A program made the position numbers and the translations under genes. Below the pieces are notes generated by a model, which worked only from the letters and a program-made list of their open reading frames with translations, was not told where the DNA came from and ran no database searches. This document shows, in pieces, positions 14,028 through 21,577 of a stretch of 28,003 nucleotides of DNA. Within the stretch, counting starts at the first letter, position 1. The number at the start of each line of letters is the position of its first letter. This DNA is from SVFI01 sp045643145 (lineage in GTDB: Bacteria > Bacillota > Clostridia > Lachnospirales > Lachnospiraceae). The stretch is from the NCBI GenBank assembly GCA_045643145.1, contig JAZUKG010000141.1, positions 1 to 28,003 of the forward strand, read 5' to 3'.

Positions 14028-15074
14028 ATGGATTTAATCAGATTGATTCAAAAGGCAAAAGAAGAGGAGTGTTCAGATCTTCATATTACAGTTGGTACAG
14101 CACTTGCTTTTCGAAAATTCGGTGAGTTAATGGTTCTGGAACTGGAGCCATCAGCAGAAGAATCTACAGAAATGATTTTAAGCGGACTTACTGATAAACA
14201 AAGGGATTATGTATTAAGCGGAGAGGATTTAGACTTTGCACTTATTTTACCGGATGGTACCAGACTTCGTGCAAACATTTATCATCAGAGAAATAACCTG
14301 GCAGCAACATATCGTTTGCTCAAGGATACAATTCCTACTTTTGATGAACTTGAACTTCCGAAAGTAGTTCAGGATTTCTGTAATTTACCCAGAGGACTTG
14401 TACTCGTTACAGGACCTACCGGAAGCGGTAAGACTACAACACTTGCTTCCATGATTGATTTTATCAATAAAACACAGGCAAAGCATGTTATGACTATCGA
14501 GGATCCGATCGAATATGTATATCCACATGCAAAGTCAATGATTCACCAAAGAGAAATCGGAAAAGACTGTGCTTCCTTTGGAAAAGCGCTTCGTTCTTCT
14601 CTTCGTGAAGACCCGGATATTATTCTGGTTGGTGAAATGCGTGATTATGAAACTATCAGTGCAGCGATTACAGCAGCTGAAACAGGCCATCTCGTATTAT
14701 CAACTCTTCATACAACCTCCGCAGCACAGAGTGTGGAACGTATTTTGGATGCATATCCGCCTCATGGACAGGATCAGGCCCGTAGCCAGTTGGCCAATGT
14801 ATTAAAGGGTATTTGTACACAGGTACTTCTGCCTCGTGATGACAAGGAAGGTATGATTATGGCAACAGAAGTATTGGTAAATACAGATGCGGTTGCCAAT
14901 CTGATTCGTGAAAATAAGGTGCCACAGATTCAGACCTGTATTCAGTCAGGTATGTCTCTTGGAATGCATACTTTAAATGCAGATCTCAAGAGATTGGTAT
15001 ATGAGCGCAAGATTGATAATGCAACAGCGCTTCAGTATTCACCGAACGTAAAAGAATTTAATAGTTTGATTTAA
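14028..15074 (+). CDS. PilT-type ATPase (type IV pilus retraction or related)
   Basis: ATG 14028 (SD GGGAGGA, 14017-14023) is preferred over ATG 14013, which overlaps the ribosome binding site; this gives 348 residues, as in PilT (about 345). This is a cytoplasmic hexameric secretion ATPase. An N-terminal PAS-like domain (SDLHITVGTALAFRKFGEL) precedes Walker A GPTGSGKTT (129-137), the Asp box EDPIEY (158-163), Walker B DPDIILVGEMRD (195-206) and the His box ETGHLVLSTLHT (218-229). All catalytic motifs are intact. No pilin, PilB, PilC or prepilin peptidase gene is nearby, so it is an orphan here. It may serve a pilus encoded elsewhere or an alternative motor role. It is a single-gene unit with its own promoter and terminator. 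Confidence 0.9.
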   Translation: MDLIRLIQKAKEEECSDLHITVGTALAFRKFGELMVLELEPSAEESTEMILSGLTDKQRDYVLSGEDLDFALILPDGTRLRANIYHQRNNLAATYRLLKDTIPTFDELELPKVVQDFCNLPRGLVLVTGPTGSGKTTTLASMIDFINKTQAKHVMTIEDPIEYVYPHAKSMIHQREIGKDCASFGKALRSSLREDPDIILVGEMRDYETISAAITAAETGHLVLSTLHTTSAAQSVERILDAYPPHGQDQARSQLANVLKGICTQVLLPRDDKEGMIMATEVLVNTDAVANLIRENKVPQIQTCIQSGMSLGMHTLNADLKRLVYERKIDNATALQYSPNVKEFNSLI

Positions 15075-15086
15075 TATGCACTAGAG

Positions 15087-15145
15087 AAAGCCTTGGTTTT
15101 TGGTCATTGTGACAGAGTCGCAATGATTGAGAATCAAGGCTTTTT
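15087..15145 (+). terminator. Composite terminator after the pilT-like gene
   Basis: The outer stem AAAGCCTTG/CAAGGCTTT encloses a second stem TCATTG/CAATGA (15104-15126) that extends toward GAC/GTC, and is followed by further T. The right side overlaps the promoter of the next gene. Confidence 0.8.
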
Positions 15146-15155
15146 ATTGTATAAT
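15127..15155 (+). promoter_or_regulatory. Promoter of the FapA-like gene, embedded in the terminator
   Basis: TTGAGA (15127-15132), a 17-bp spacer and TATAAT (15150-15155). The -35 box and most of the spacer lie in the right half of the preceding terminator. The RNA would start near 15162, about 39 nt before the start codon. Confidence 0.65.
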
Positions 15156-15200
15156 TAATAATAACTATACCCAATCGAGACAAACAAAGGGGGTGTTCCT

Positions 15201-16637
15201 ATGGCAAACCAGCTTGTAAAAGTAGAATTAGATGAAAAGCATATGATTATGACTATGTCATTAAACAAGCCGGGAAGCGATGAAAGTATGGATATCACTG
15301 TGCCCTTTTTGTTGGCGCTTATCAAGGAATATGGTGTGGTGACAGGTATCATACAGGCTTCTTTAGAAGCACTTTGTAATCATATGGAGTATGAAAAGCC
15401 GCTCATTGTGGCATGCGGAAAGGCATGTGTAGATGGAGAAGACGGCTATTATGAATATTTGATTCCGATGGAGGATCAAAAGGCAAAACCGGTAATAGAA
15501 GAAGATGGTAGTGTAGACTATTTGAATTCTCTGGAAATAGCCATGGTAGATGAGGGAGAGGAGGTTGCCAGATATATTCCAGCAACCAAAGGAGAATATG
15601 GATATAATCTGTATTCAGAAATACTCAAGCCACTTCCGGGGAAAGACTTACCGCCATTAAAGGGAGCTTCCCTCAAGGCATCAGAGGATGGAAAAACATA
15701 TTATGCGGCTCGTAGCGGTCATATTTATTTAGATTATGATAAAGTGGTAATCGAGCCGGTTTATCTGGTGAAGGGGGATTTGGATATTGAGCATGGAAAT
15801 ATTCGATTTATGGGTGACGTAGAGGTCAGAGGAGATGTACGTTCCCAGATGGAAATTCATGCAGAGGGTAATATTTATATAAATGGGCATGTCGGAAACT
15901 GCAAATTGCATGCAGGCGGCGATATTGTAATCGGAAAAGGAATACAGGGGAAGAACGGATGTGAAATTGTAGCCGGAGGAAAGGTTACCATCAGTTTTGG
16001 GGAACGCTGTAATATAACAGCTACCAGCGTTTATGCAGACTCGTTGTTGGACTGCAGAGTATTTGCTTCAGATATGGTATATGTGACCTCGAGACATGGT
16101 CAGATTATCGGCGGAAGTATCAATGCTATGATGGGAATTGAGGCAAAAGAGATTGGAAACAAAGCCGGTGCTATTACCAAAATCCAGTTTGGTGAGCAGG
16201 ATTCTTATCGAAAACGCAGAAATGAGTTTGCAAATGAACTCGCCAAGACAAAAAAGGATATCGATACCTTTACACAGCAGATTAAAAAACTGACTTCTCT
16301 GCCTAGGGAAAGTCTGCAGGAAAACCTGATTCAGTCGGTCAGAAAAATGAAGGATGCGATAGGTGTGCTGGGTGAAAAATCCTTCACTTTGGAAAATGAA
16401 GTCAAGAAAATGGATGAGGTTTTGGCAACAGTCAGAAGACTGGCCTATGTCAAGGTGGAAAAAGGATCGTATCCCGGTGTAATATTGATGAATCAGCAGG
16501 CAACCCTGGCTCAGACAGAAAGCTATAAAGATGTATGTTATCGCTGTGTTTTGGGACAGATACAAATGATGGATACAGAGGACTATGAAAAGCTTCGGAA
16601 ACAAATCTTGATAGATATGAACCAGGATGTTAAGTGA
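15201..16637 (+). CDS. FapA/DUF342-family beta-helix protein
   Basis: A 478-residue cytoplasmic protein of the FapA (formerly DUF342) family. The N-terminal half (1-187) carries the family's SLEALCNHMEYEKPLIVACGKA stretch and a conserved turn near ILKPLPGKDLPP. A right-handed beta-helix of short hexad repeats follows (about 188-330: GDLDIEHGNIRFMGDVEVRG, AEGNIYINGHV, AGGDIVIGKGI). The C-terminal part is a long coiled coil (about 335-425). GGGGG precedes ATG 15201. FapA proteins have been linked to flagellar assembly and to polar signalling, but no flagellar gene is visible here. Its fold parallels that of the bactofilin encoded at 19626. The role is unknown; a scaffold function for envelope or pilus processes is conceivable. 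Confidence 0.85.
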   Translation: MANQLVKVELDEKHMIMTMSLNKPGSDESMDITVPFLLALIKEYGVVTGIIQASLEALCNHMEYEKPLIVACGKACVDGEDGYYEYLIPMEDQKAKPVIEEDGSVDYLNSLEIAMVDEGEEVARYIPATKGEYGYNLYSEILKPLPGKDLPPLKGASLKASEDGKTYYAARSGHIYLDYDKVVIEPVYLVKGDLDIEHGNIRFMGDVEVRGDVRSQMEIHAEGNIYINGHVGNCKLHAGGDIVIGKGIQGKNGCEIVAGGKVTISFGERCNITATSVYADSLLDCRVFASDMVYVTSRHGQIIGGSINAMMGIEAKEIGNKAGAITKIQFGEQDSYRKRRNEFANELAKTKKDIDTFTQQIKKLTSLPRESLQENLIQSVRKMKDAIGVLGEKSFTLENEVKKMDEVLATVRRLAYVKVEKGSYPGVILMNQQATLAQTESYKDVCYRCVLGQIQMMDTEDYEKLRKQILIDMNQDVK

Positions 16638-16708
16638 TAAAATATAGCAAAAAATACAGGGTGAAACCATAAATTTGAAGGAAACAGTAGTATCCTATAT
16701 AGGTTGTA

Positions 16709-16740
16709 TGTTATAATAACATTTGACTGTCGAAAGACAG
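16709..16740 (+). promoter_or_regulatory. glmS promoter (extended -10) and 5' hairpin
   Basis: TATAAT (16712-16717) is preceded by TG-T, giving an extended -10, with no clear -35 box. The hairpin CTGTC-GAAA-GACAG (16727-16740) would sit at the very 5' end of the transcript, where such stems commonly protect mRNA. I see no glmS ribozyme core between here and the start codon. Confidence 0.6.
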
Positions 16741-16798
16741 AACGGATGATTATTGGGAGATTACAACTTAGAATAGAATGTTGGAGGAATAAATTAGT

Positions 16799-18637
16799 AT
16801 GTGTGGAATCGTAGGATATGTAGGAACTCAGCAGGCAGCCCCTATTCTCTTGGACGGATTATCCAAATTGGAATATCGTGGGTATGATTCTGCAGGTCTT
16901 GCAGTTCGAAACGGCGATAATAAAATTGAAGTAGTAAAGGCAAAAGGAAGATTAAAAGGTCTGGCTGAAAAAACAAATGACGGCCTGGCTGTTAAGGGTA
17001 TGTGCGGTATCGGTCATACCAGATGGGCTACTCACGGAGAACCTTCTGAAGCCAATGCACATCCTCATTATAGTGAAGACTTGGCAGTCGTTGGTGTTCA
17101 TAACGGTATTATCGAAAATTACCAGGAACTGAAAGAAAAATTAACCAAAAAGGGATACAATTTCTATTCAGCAACGGACACAGAAGTAGCAATTAAGTTA
17201 ATTGATTATTATTATAAAAAATATCTCGGAACACCTGTTGATGCTATCAACCATGCTATGGTACGTATTCGCGGATCCTATGCACTGGCATTAATGTTTA
17301 CAGAATATCCGGAAGAAGTTTATGTAGCCAGAAAAGACAGCCCGATGATTTTAGGACTGGAAGATGATGGTGCTTATGTAGCTTCTGATGTTCCTGCAAT
17401 TTTAAAATATTCCAGAAATGTATATTATATCGGCAACTTGGAAATCGGCCGTATGCAGAAAGATAAAATCACTTTCTACAACCTGGACGGTGAAGAGATT
17501 GAAAAGCCGCTTAAAGAAATCACTTGGGATGCACAGGCAGCTGAAAAGGGCGGCTATGAGCATTTCATGATGAAGGAAATCCATGAACAGCCAAAGGCAA
17601 TTATGGATACCATTAACTCTTTAGTTAAGGGAGACACTATTGATTTTTCTGAAATCGGTTTGGATGATGATACCTTAAAGTCAATTGATCAGATTCATAT
17701 CGTAGCATGTGGTTCTGCTTATCATGTTGGTATGGTAGCACAGTACGTAATTGAAGATTTTGCACATCTTCCGGTACGAGTTGAACTGGCTTCTGAATTT
17801 AGATATCGTAATCCGATTTTAAGTCCGAATGAACTGGTGGTTATCATCAGTCAGTCAGGTGAAACCGCAGATTCCCTGGCAGCTCTTCGTGAGGCCAAGG
17901 CAAAGGGTATCAAGACATTAGCAATCGTTAATGTAGTTGGTTCCTCTATTGCCAGAGAAGCAGATTATGTTCTTTATACAGTGGCAGGTCCTGAAATCGC
18001 AGTTGCTACTACAAAGGCATACAGTACACAGCTTATTACCACTTATTTATTAGCGCTTCAGTTTGCCAAAGTCAGAGGCGTAATGGATGAAGACAGAGTG
18101 GTTGCATTATTAAATGAAATGCGTACGATTCCTGAAAAAATCGAAAAGATTATCGATGACAAGGAACGTATTCAGTGGTTTGCAGCAAAACAGGTTGCAG
18201 CCAAAGATATCTTCTTTATTGGTAGAGGCGTTGACTATGCGCTGAGCCTGGAAGGAAGTCTTAAGATGAAGGAAATCAGCTATATTCACTCAGAAGCGTA
18301 TGCTGCCGGTGAATTAAAGCATGGTACGATTTCTCTGATTGAAGAAGGCACCTTGGTTATCGGTGTATTGACTCAGCCTGAATTGTTTGAAAAGACTGTC
18401 AGCAACATGGTAGAGTGCAAGAGTCGTGGCGGTTATCTGATGGGATTAACCTTCTACGGAAATTACAATATTGAAGATACCGCAGAATTTGTAACATATA
18501 TTCCAAAGATTGATGAACACTTTGCAGCATCACTGGCTGTTATTCCGCTTCAGCTTATGGGTTACTATGTATCACTTACAAAGGGCCTTGATGTGGATAA
18601 GCCAAGAAACCTTGCTAAGAGTGTTACTGTAGAATAG
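16799..18637 (+). CDS. glmS: Glutamine-fructose-6-phosphate aminotransferase (isomerizing)
   Basis: A 612-residue enzyme that makes glucosamine-6-phosphate from fructose-6-phosphate and glutamine, the entry step to UDP-GlcNAc for peptidoglycan and EPS. The N-terminal glutaminase starts MCGIVGYVG with the catalytic Cys2 and has YRGYDSAG, GHTRWATHG and the VGVHNGIIENY stretch. Two SIS domains follow (ACGSAYHVGMVAQY, ISQSGETADSLAALREAK, VATTKAYSTQL; then GRGVDYALSLEGSLKMKEISYIHSEAY cut into shorter blocks). It ends in the conserved PRNLAKSVTVE. Length and motifs are complete. SD TTGGAGG (about 16781-16787) is 11 bases upstream. The deacetylase gene begins 8 bp after its stop, so they are likely co-transcribed. 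The ribozyme control known in many Firmicutes is not seen. Confidence 0.97.
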   Translation: MCGIVGYVGTQQAAPILLDGLSKLEYRGYDSAGLAVRNGDNKIEVVKAKGRLKGLAEKTNDGLAVKGMCGIGHTRWATHGEPSEANAHPHYSEDLAVVGVHNGIIENYQELKEKLTKKGYNFYSATDTEVAIKLIDYYYKKYLGTPVDAINHAMVRIRGSYALALMFTEYPEEVYVARKDSPMILGLEDDGAYVASDVPAILKYSRNVYYIGNLEIGRMQKDKITFYNLDGEEIEKPLKEITWDAQAAEKGGYEHFMMKEIHEQPKAIMDTINSLVKGDTIDFSEIGLDDDTLKSIDQIHIVACGSAYHVGMVAQYVIEDFAHLPVRVELASEFRYRNPILSPNELVVIISQSGETADSLAALREAKAKGIKTLAIVNVVGSSIAREADYVLYTVAGPEIAVATTKAYSTQLITTYLLALQFAKVRGVMDEDRVVALLNEMRTIPEKIEKIIDDKERIQWFAAKQVAAKDIFFIGRGVDYALSLEGSLKMKEISYIHSEAYAAGELKHGTISLIEEGTLVIGVLTQPELFEKTVSNMVECKSRGGYLMGLTFYGNYNIEDTAEFVTYIPKIDEHFAASLAVIPLQLMGYYVSLTKGLDVDKPRNLAKSVTVE

Positions 18638-18645
18638 GAATCTGT

Positions 18646-18933
18646 ATGAATAGAGTAAACCGTATCAAAAAAGGCCTGATTGCTTTTATATTTATAGGGT
18701 TACTTCTTTCTCTTGTACTGAGCATCTTTTTGTTTGTTAAAGTGCTTCTTTTACAAAAAGAGGTAGATACTTTAAGAGAAGAGCTGGGAAATATACAGGT
18801 GCAAATTGACCAAAAGAGTGATGTGATTTTAGCCGACTTGGAACAGGAGAAAGACACAATCTATGTATCCGACAATGATTTGGAAGTCGTGGATCGTGAG
18901 CTGGCTCAAAAAAGAAAAGACTACCCTTTTTAG
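18646..18933 (+). CDS. N-terminal anchor fragment of a split polysaccharide deacetylase
   Basis: A 95-residue frame starting 8 bp after glmS. A basic start (MNRVNRIKKG) leads into one TM helix (about 10-34) and a coiled-coil-like segment (LLLQKEVDTLREELGNIQVQ). It ends ...RKDYPF at TAG 18931-18933, right after a run of five T. The adjacent frame continues at once as LEEGLSKPEEDISQRK and then the NodB motif YFTFDDG, with no start codon or ribosome binding site of its own. One extra T would fuse the two into a membrane-anchored deacetylase of about 320 residues. I therefore read it as the anchor half of a frameshifted gene, or of a gene using slippage, rather than an independent protein. Confidence 0.7.
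   Translation: MNRVNRIKKGLIAFIFIGLLLSLVLSIFLFVKVLLLQKEVDTLREELGNIQVQIDQKSDVILADLEQEKDTIYVSDNDLEVVDRELAQKRKDYPF
18927..18931 (+). other. T5 run: frameshift point in the deacetylase gene
   Basis: In frame 0 the codons are CCT TTT TAG (stop). A -1 slip, or one added T, reads CCT TTT TTA GAA and joins the anchor to the NodB domain. The candidates are a real deletion, a sequencing or assembly error at a homopolymer, or productive slippage. Confidence 0.65.
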
Positions 18934-18977
18934 AAGAGGGACTGTCAAAGCCCGAAGAGGATATATCGCAGCGAAAG

Positions 18978-19613
18978 GTGTATTTTACCTTTGATGACGG
19001 TCCCAGTGAACATACAGAGGAAATACTGGATATACTAGATGCTTATGATGTAAAGGCTACCTTCTTTGTCATCGGCAATGAGGACGGTAAATACGATAAG
19101 CAGTATAAAGAAATTTGTAAAAGAGGTCATACCCTGGGAATGCATTCCTTCAGTCATAAATACGATGTGATTTATGCCAGCAATGAAGCATTTTGGGATG
19201 ATTTGAATAAGCTTCAGAATTTTTTATATAAAAAGACCGGAGTCTGGTCACATTTTTACAGATTCCCGGGAGGAAGTTCCAATATGGTCAGCCAGATCGA
19301 CATGGAAGATTTGGCCAATCAGCTACTGGAACAGGATATTTATTATCTTGACTGGAATGTATCCGGACTGGATGCAACCGGTAAAAAAATATCAGCCGAA
19401 AAAATGGCGAAAACAGTGATTAGTGAAGTAGAAAAACACTCAACCAGTGTAGTTCTTTTGCATGATGCCTATCAAAAGGAGGAGACGGTGAAGGCTCTTC
19501 CTATGATGATTGAAGGCATTCAAGAATTAGGACCGGTTTCTTTCCTGGCAGTATCGGATGATATGCAGATGGTACAGCATATTTCCAATATCGGGGAAAA
19601 GAACCAGGATTAA
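18978..19613 (+). CDS. NodB-type polysaccharide deacetylase domain (C-terminal part of split gene)
   Basis: The homologous frame runs from about 18930; GTG 18978 is the first usable start codon but has no good ribosome binding site. All five NodB motifs are present: TFDDG (residues 4-8, catalytic base and metal Asp), HSFSHK (metal His pair), RFPGGSS, DWNVSG and the VVLLHDA motif. Such enzymes remove N-acetyl groups from GlcNAc polymers. With the anchor encoded upstream it would act outside the membrane on peptidoglycan or an exopolysaccharide, which is inference. The stop codon is followed after 12 bp by the bactofilin start, and glmS lies upstream, suggesting an envelope module. The domain is intact, so the frameshift is either recent or tolerated by slippage. 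Confidence 0.85.
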   Translation: MYFTFDDGPSEHTEEILDILDAYDVKATFFVIGNEDGKYDKQYKEICKRGHTLGMHSFSHKYDVIYASNEAFWDDLNKLQNFLYKKTGVWSHFYRFPGGSSNMVSQIDMEDLANQLLEQDIYYLDWNVSGLDATGKKISAEKMAKTVISEVEKHSTSVVLLHDAYQKEETVKALPMMIEGIQELGPVSFLAVSDDMQMVQHISNIGEKNQD

Positions 19614-19625
19614 GCGGAGGAAAAA

Positions 19626-20786
19626 ATGGGATTTTTTCAGGATTTAAAGGATGATTTATCACAGGCTGTTACAGAGCTTATGCCTGATGAATTGGAAGGA
19701 AATTTAGATGCGATAGAAGGCGTATCTGAACCGGTAAAGGTAACAGAAGAGCCTAATGTGGATGAGCAGATAGATTCGATTCAGGAGTTTGCTAAGCAGG
19801 TAGACACACTTCGTCAGGAAATGCAGACAGAAAAAGAAGAGTTTTCTGCCGGTCAGCCTTCTTTGGAACAGCCGGTATATGAAGAACCTGTGAACACGGC
19901 AGATGAAGATGATTCATTAAAGGATGCGGCAGCAGCTCAGCTTGCCAGCATTGCCAATATTGTATCGAATAAGGAAGAAGGCATCAGCCAGCAAAGTATT
20001 CGTGAGGCATTTCAGAATATTCCAAAGCCTGCACCTACTCCTACGCCGGCTCCTGCGCCGGCACCTGCACCGGTTCAGTCTCCGGTACAAAAGCCGGTAA
20101 ACAACAATACCATTTATCATCCGCCGGTTGTTGAAAAGAATGTATATCAGGAACCGATTCAGAAAAGTGAACCAAAACCTAGACAGGTTGAAAGGGTGAT
20201 AAAACCAATGGAATTTTGGCAGGAAAGAAGAGAAGAAAAAGCAAGTTATCAGATGCCGGTCAGACAGCCGGAGCCTGTAGTGAATACTCGTCAGTCATCT
20301 GTCAGCTTATCAGATTCTGCCATGGTAGATGAAACAGCTTATATTACTGAGGGAATGCAGATTAATGGTGATATTACTTCCAGAGGGAACCTGGAGATTC
20401 AGGGACTCATTCAGGGTAATATTGAAATTTTGGGTAAACTGGGTGTATACGGTCAGATTTATGGTACTTTAAATGCTGCAGAAATCATTGCAGAGGGTGC
20501 TAAAATTACCGGAGATATCAAGGCAGAAGGAACGATTAAAATCGGAGAAAATACGGTCGTACTCGGAAATGTATATGCAACCAGTGCAGTAATCAGTGGT
20601 GCAGTAAAGGGTGATTTAGATGTTATGGGCCCTGTTATTTTAGATTCCAGTGCAATTGTTATGGGAAATATCAAATCGAAATCCGTTCAGATCAGTAACG
20701 GAGCCGTTATTGAAGGTATGTGCAGTCAGTGCTATGCAGAAAAGAAGCCTTCTTCTTTCTTTGACAGTCTGATGGGCCGTTCATAA
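19626..20786 (+). CDS. Bactofilin (polymer-forming cytoskeletal protein) with long disordered N-terminus
   Basis: A 386-residue protein. The C-terminal domain (about 236-370) is a bactofilin beta-helix with regular short repeats (GDITSRGNLEIQGLIQGNIEI, in shorter units; GDIKAEGTIKIGE; GNVYATSAVISGAVKGDL). The N-terminal 235 residues are low-complexity: an amphipathic start (MGFFQDLKDDLSQAVTELM) that could bind membrane, an acidic stretch, then a Pro/Ala run (PAPTPTPAPAPAPAPVQSPV). Typical bactofilins are 100-200 residues, so the N-terminal extension is notable. Bactofilins form filaments without nucleotide and recruit cell-wall enzymes. The deacetylase gene ends 12 bp upstream, with GGAGG in the gap, which makes a scaffold-enzyme pair likely. 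No terminator is seen before pyrH. Confidence 0.9.
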   Translation: MGFFQDLKDDLSQAVTELMPDELEGNLDAIEGVSEPVKVTEEPNVDEQIDSIQEFAKQVDTLRQEMQTEKEEFSAGQPSLEQPVYEEPVNTADEDDSLKDAAAAQLASIANIVSNKEEGISQQSIREAFQNIPKPAPTPTPAPAPAPAPVQSPVQKPVNNNTIYHPPVVEKNVYQEPIQKSEPKPRQVERVIKPMEFWQERREEKASYQMPVRQPEPVVNTRQSSVSLSDSAMVDETAYITEGMQINGDITSRGNLEIQGLIQGNIEILGKLGVYGQIYGTLNAAEIIAEGAKITGDIKAEGTIKIGENTVVLGNVYATSAVISGAVKGDLDVMGPVILDSSAIVMGNIKSKSVQISNGAVIEGMCSQCYAEKKPSSFFDSLMGRS

Positions 20787-20848
20787 AAGAACCAAATCGC
20801 GACCTGAAATGATCGCAATAAAATATATAAATTTTGTGAGGATAAAAA

Positions 20849-21547
20849 ATGAAACGTATCATGCTTAAGTTAAGTGGTGAAGCACTTGCAGGAGAAAAGA
20901 AAACAGGTTTTGATGAAGAAACAGTCAGAGGAGTAGCACTTCAGGTAAAGCAGCTGGTTGATGACGGAATTGAAGTCGGAATCGTAATCGGCGGCGGAAA
21001 CTTTTGGAGAGGCAGAAGCTCAAAGGCCATTGACAGAACCAAGGCAGATCAGATTGGTATGCTTGCAACCATTATGAACTGTATCTATGTATCTGAGATT
21101 TTCAGAAGTGTCGGAATGATGACCAACATCTTAACTCCGTTTGAGTGCGGAAGCTTTACAAAGCTTTTTTCAAAGGACAGAGCAAATAAGTATTTTGCAA
21201 AGGGAATGGTTGTATTCTTTGCAGGTGGTACAGGACATCCTTATTTTTCAACAGATACAGGTGTCATGCTCAGAGCTATTGAAGTAGATGCAGAGGTTAT
21301 CTTGTTAGCAAAAGCAATTGACGGTGTATATGACAGTGATCCAAAGTCTAATCCGGATGCAAAGAAATATGATGTAGTTTCTATCGATGAAGTAATCGAG
21401 AAAAACTTACAGGTTGTGGATATGACAGCTTCGATTATGGCCAGAGACAACAAGATGCCGATGTGGGTATTTGGATTAAATGAAGAAAACAGCATTGTTA
21501 ATACAGTAAAAGGGAAATTTAACGGTACAAAGGTGACTGTAGAATAA
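20849..21547 (+). CDS. pyrH: UMP kinase
   Basis: A 232-residue bacterial UMP kinase of the amino-acid-kinase fold that phosphorylates UMP to UDP with ATP in the cytoplasm. The start KRIMLKLSGEALAG, the glycine-rich IVIGGGNFWRG, DQIGMLATIMN and the C-terminal DMTASIMARDNKMPMWVFGL are diagnostic; the length is normal (about 235). SD GTGAGGA sits 6 bases upstream of ATG 20849. It is followed by frr after 30 bp, the usual pairing. The gap after the bactofilin is 62 bp with no clear promoter, so it may be co-transcribed from upstream. The frequent rpsB-tsf neighbours are absent. Confidence 0.97.
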   Translation: MKRIMLKLSGEALAGEKKTGFDEETVRGVALQVKQLVDDGIEVGIVIGGGNFWRGRSSKAIDRTKADQIGMLATIMNCIYVSEIFRSVGMMTNILTPFECGSFTKLFSKDRANKYFAKGMVVFFAGGTGHPYFSTDTGVMLRAIEVDAEVILLAKAIDGVYDSDPKSNPDAKKYDVVSIDEVIEKNLQVVDMTASIMARDNKMPMWVFGLNEENSIVNTVKGKFNGTKVTVE

Positions 21548-21577
21548 TAAATCATAAAAAATATATGGAGGACTATT

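Noticed and set aside
18908..18914. A AAA AAG as a programmed -1 slippery site in the deacetylase gene
   Set aside because: The heptamer is not in the required phase of the upstream frame (codons read CAA AAA AGA), so the T5 run next to the stop is the better junction.
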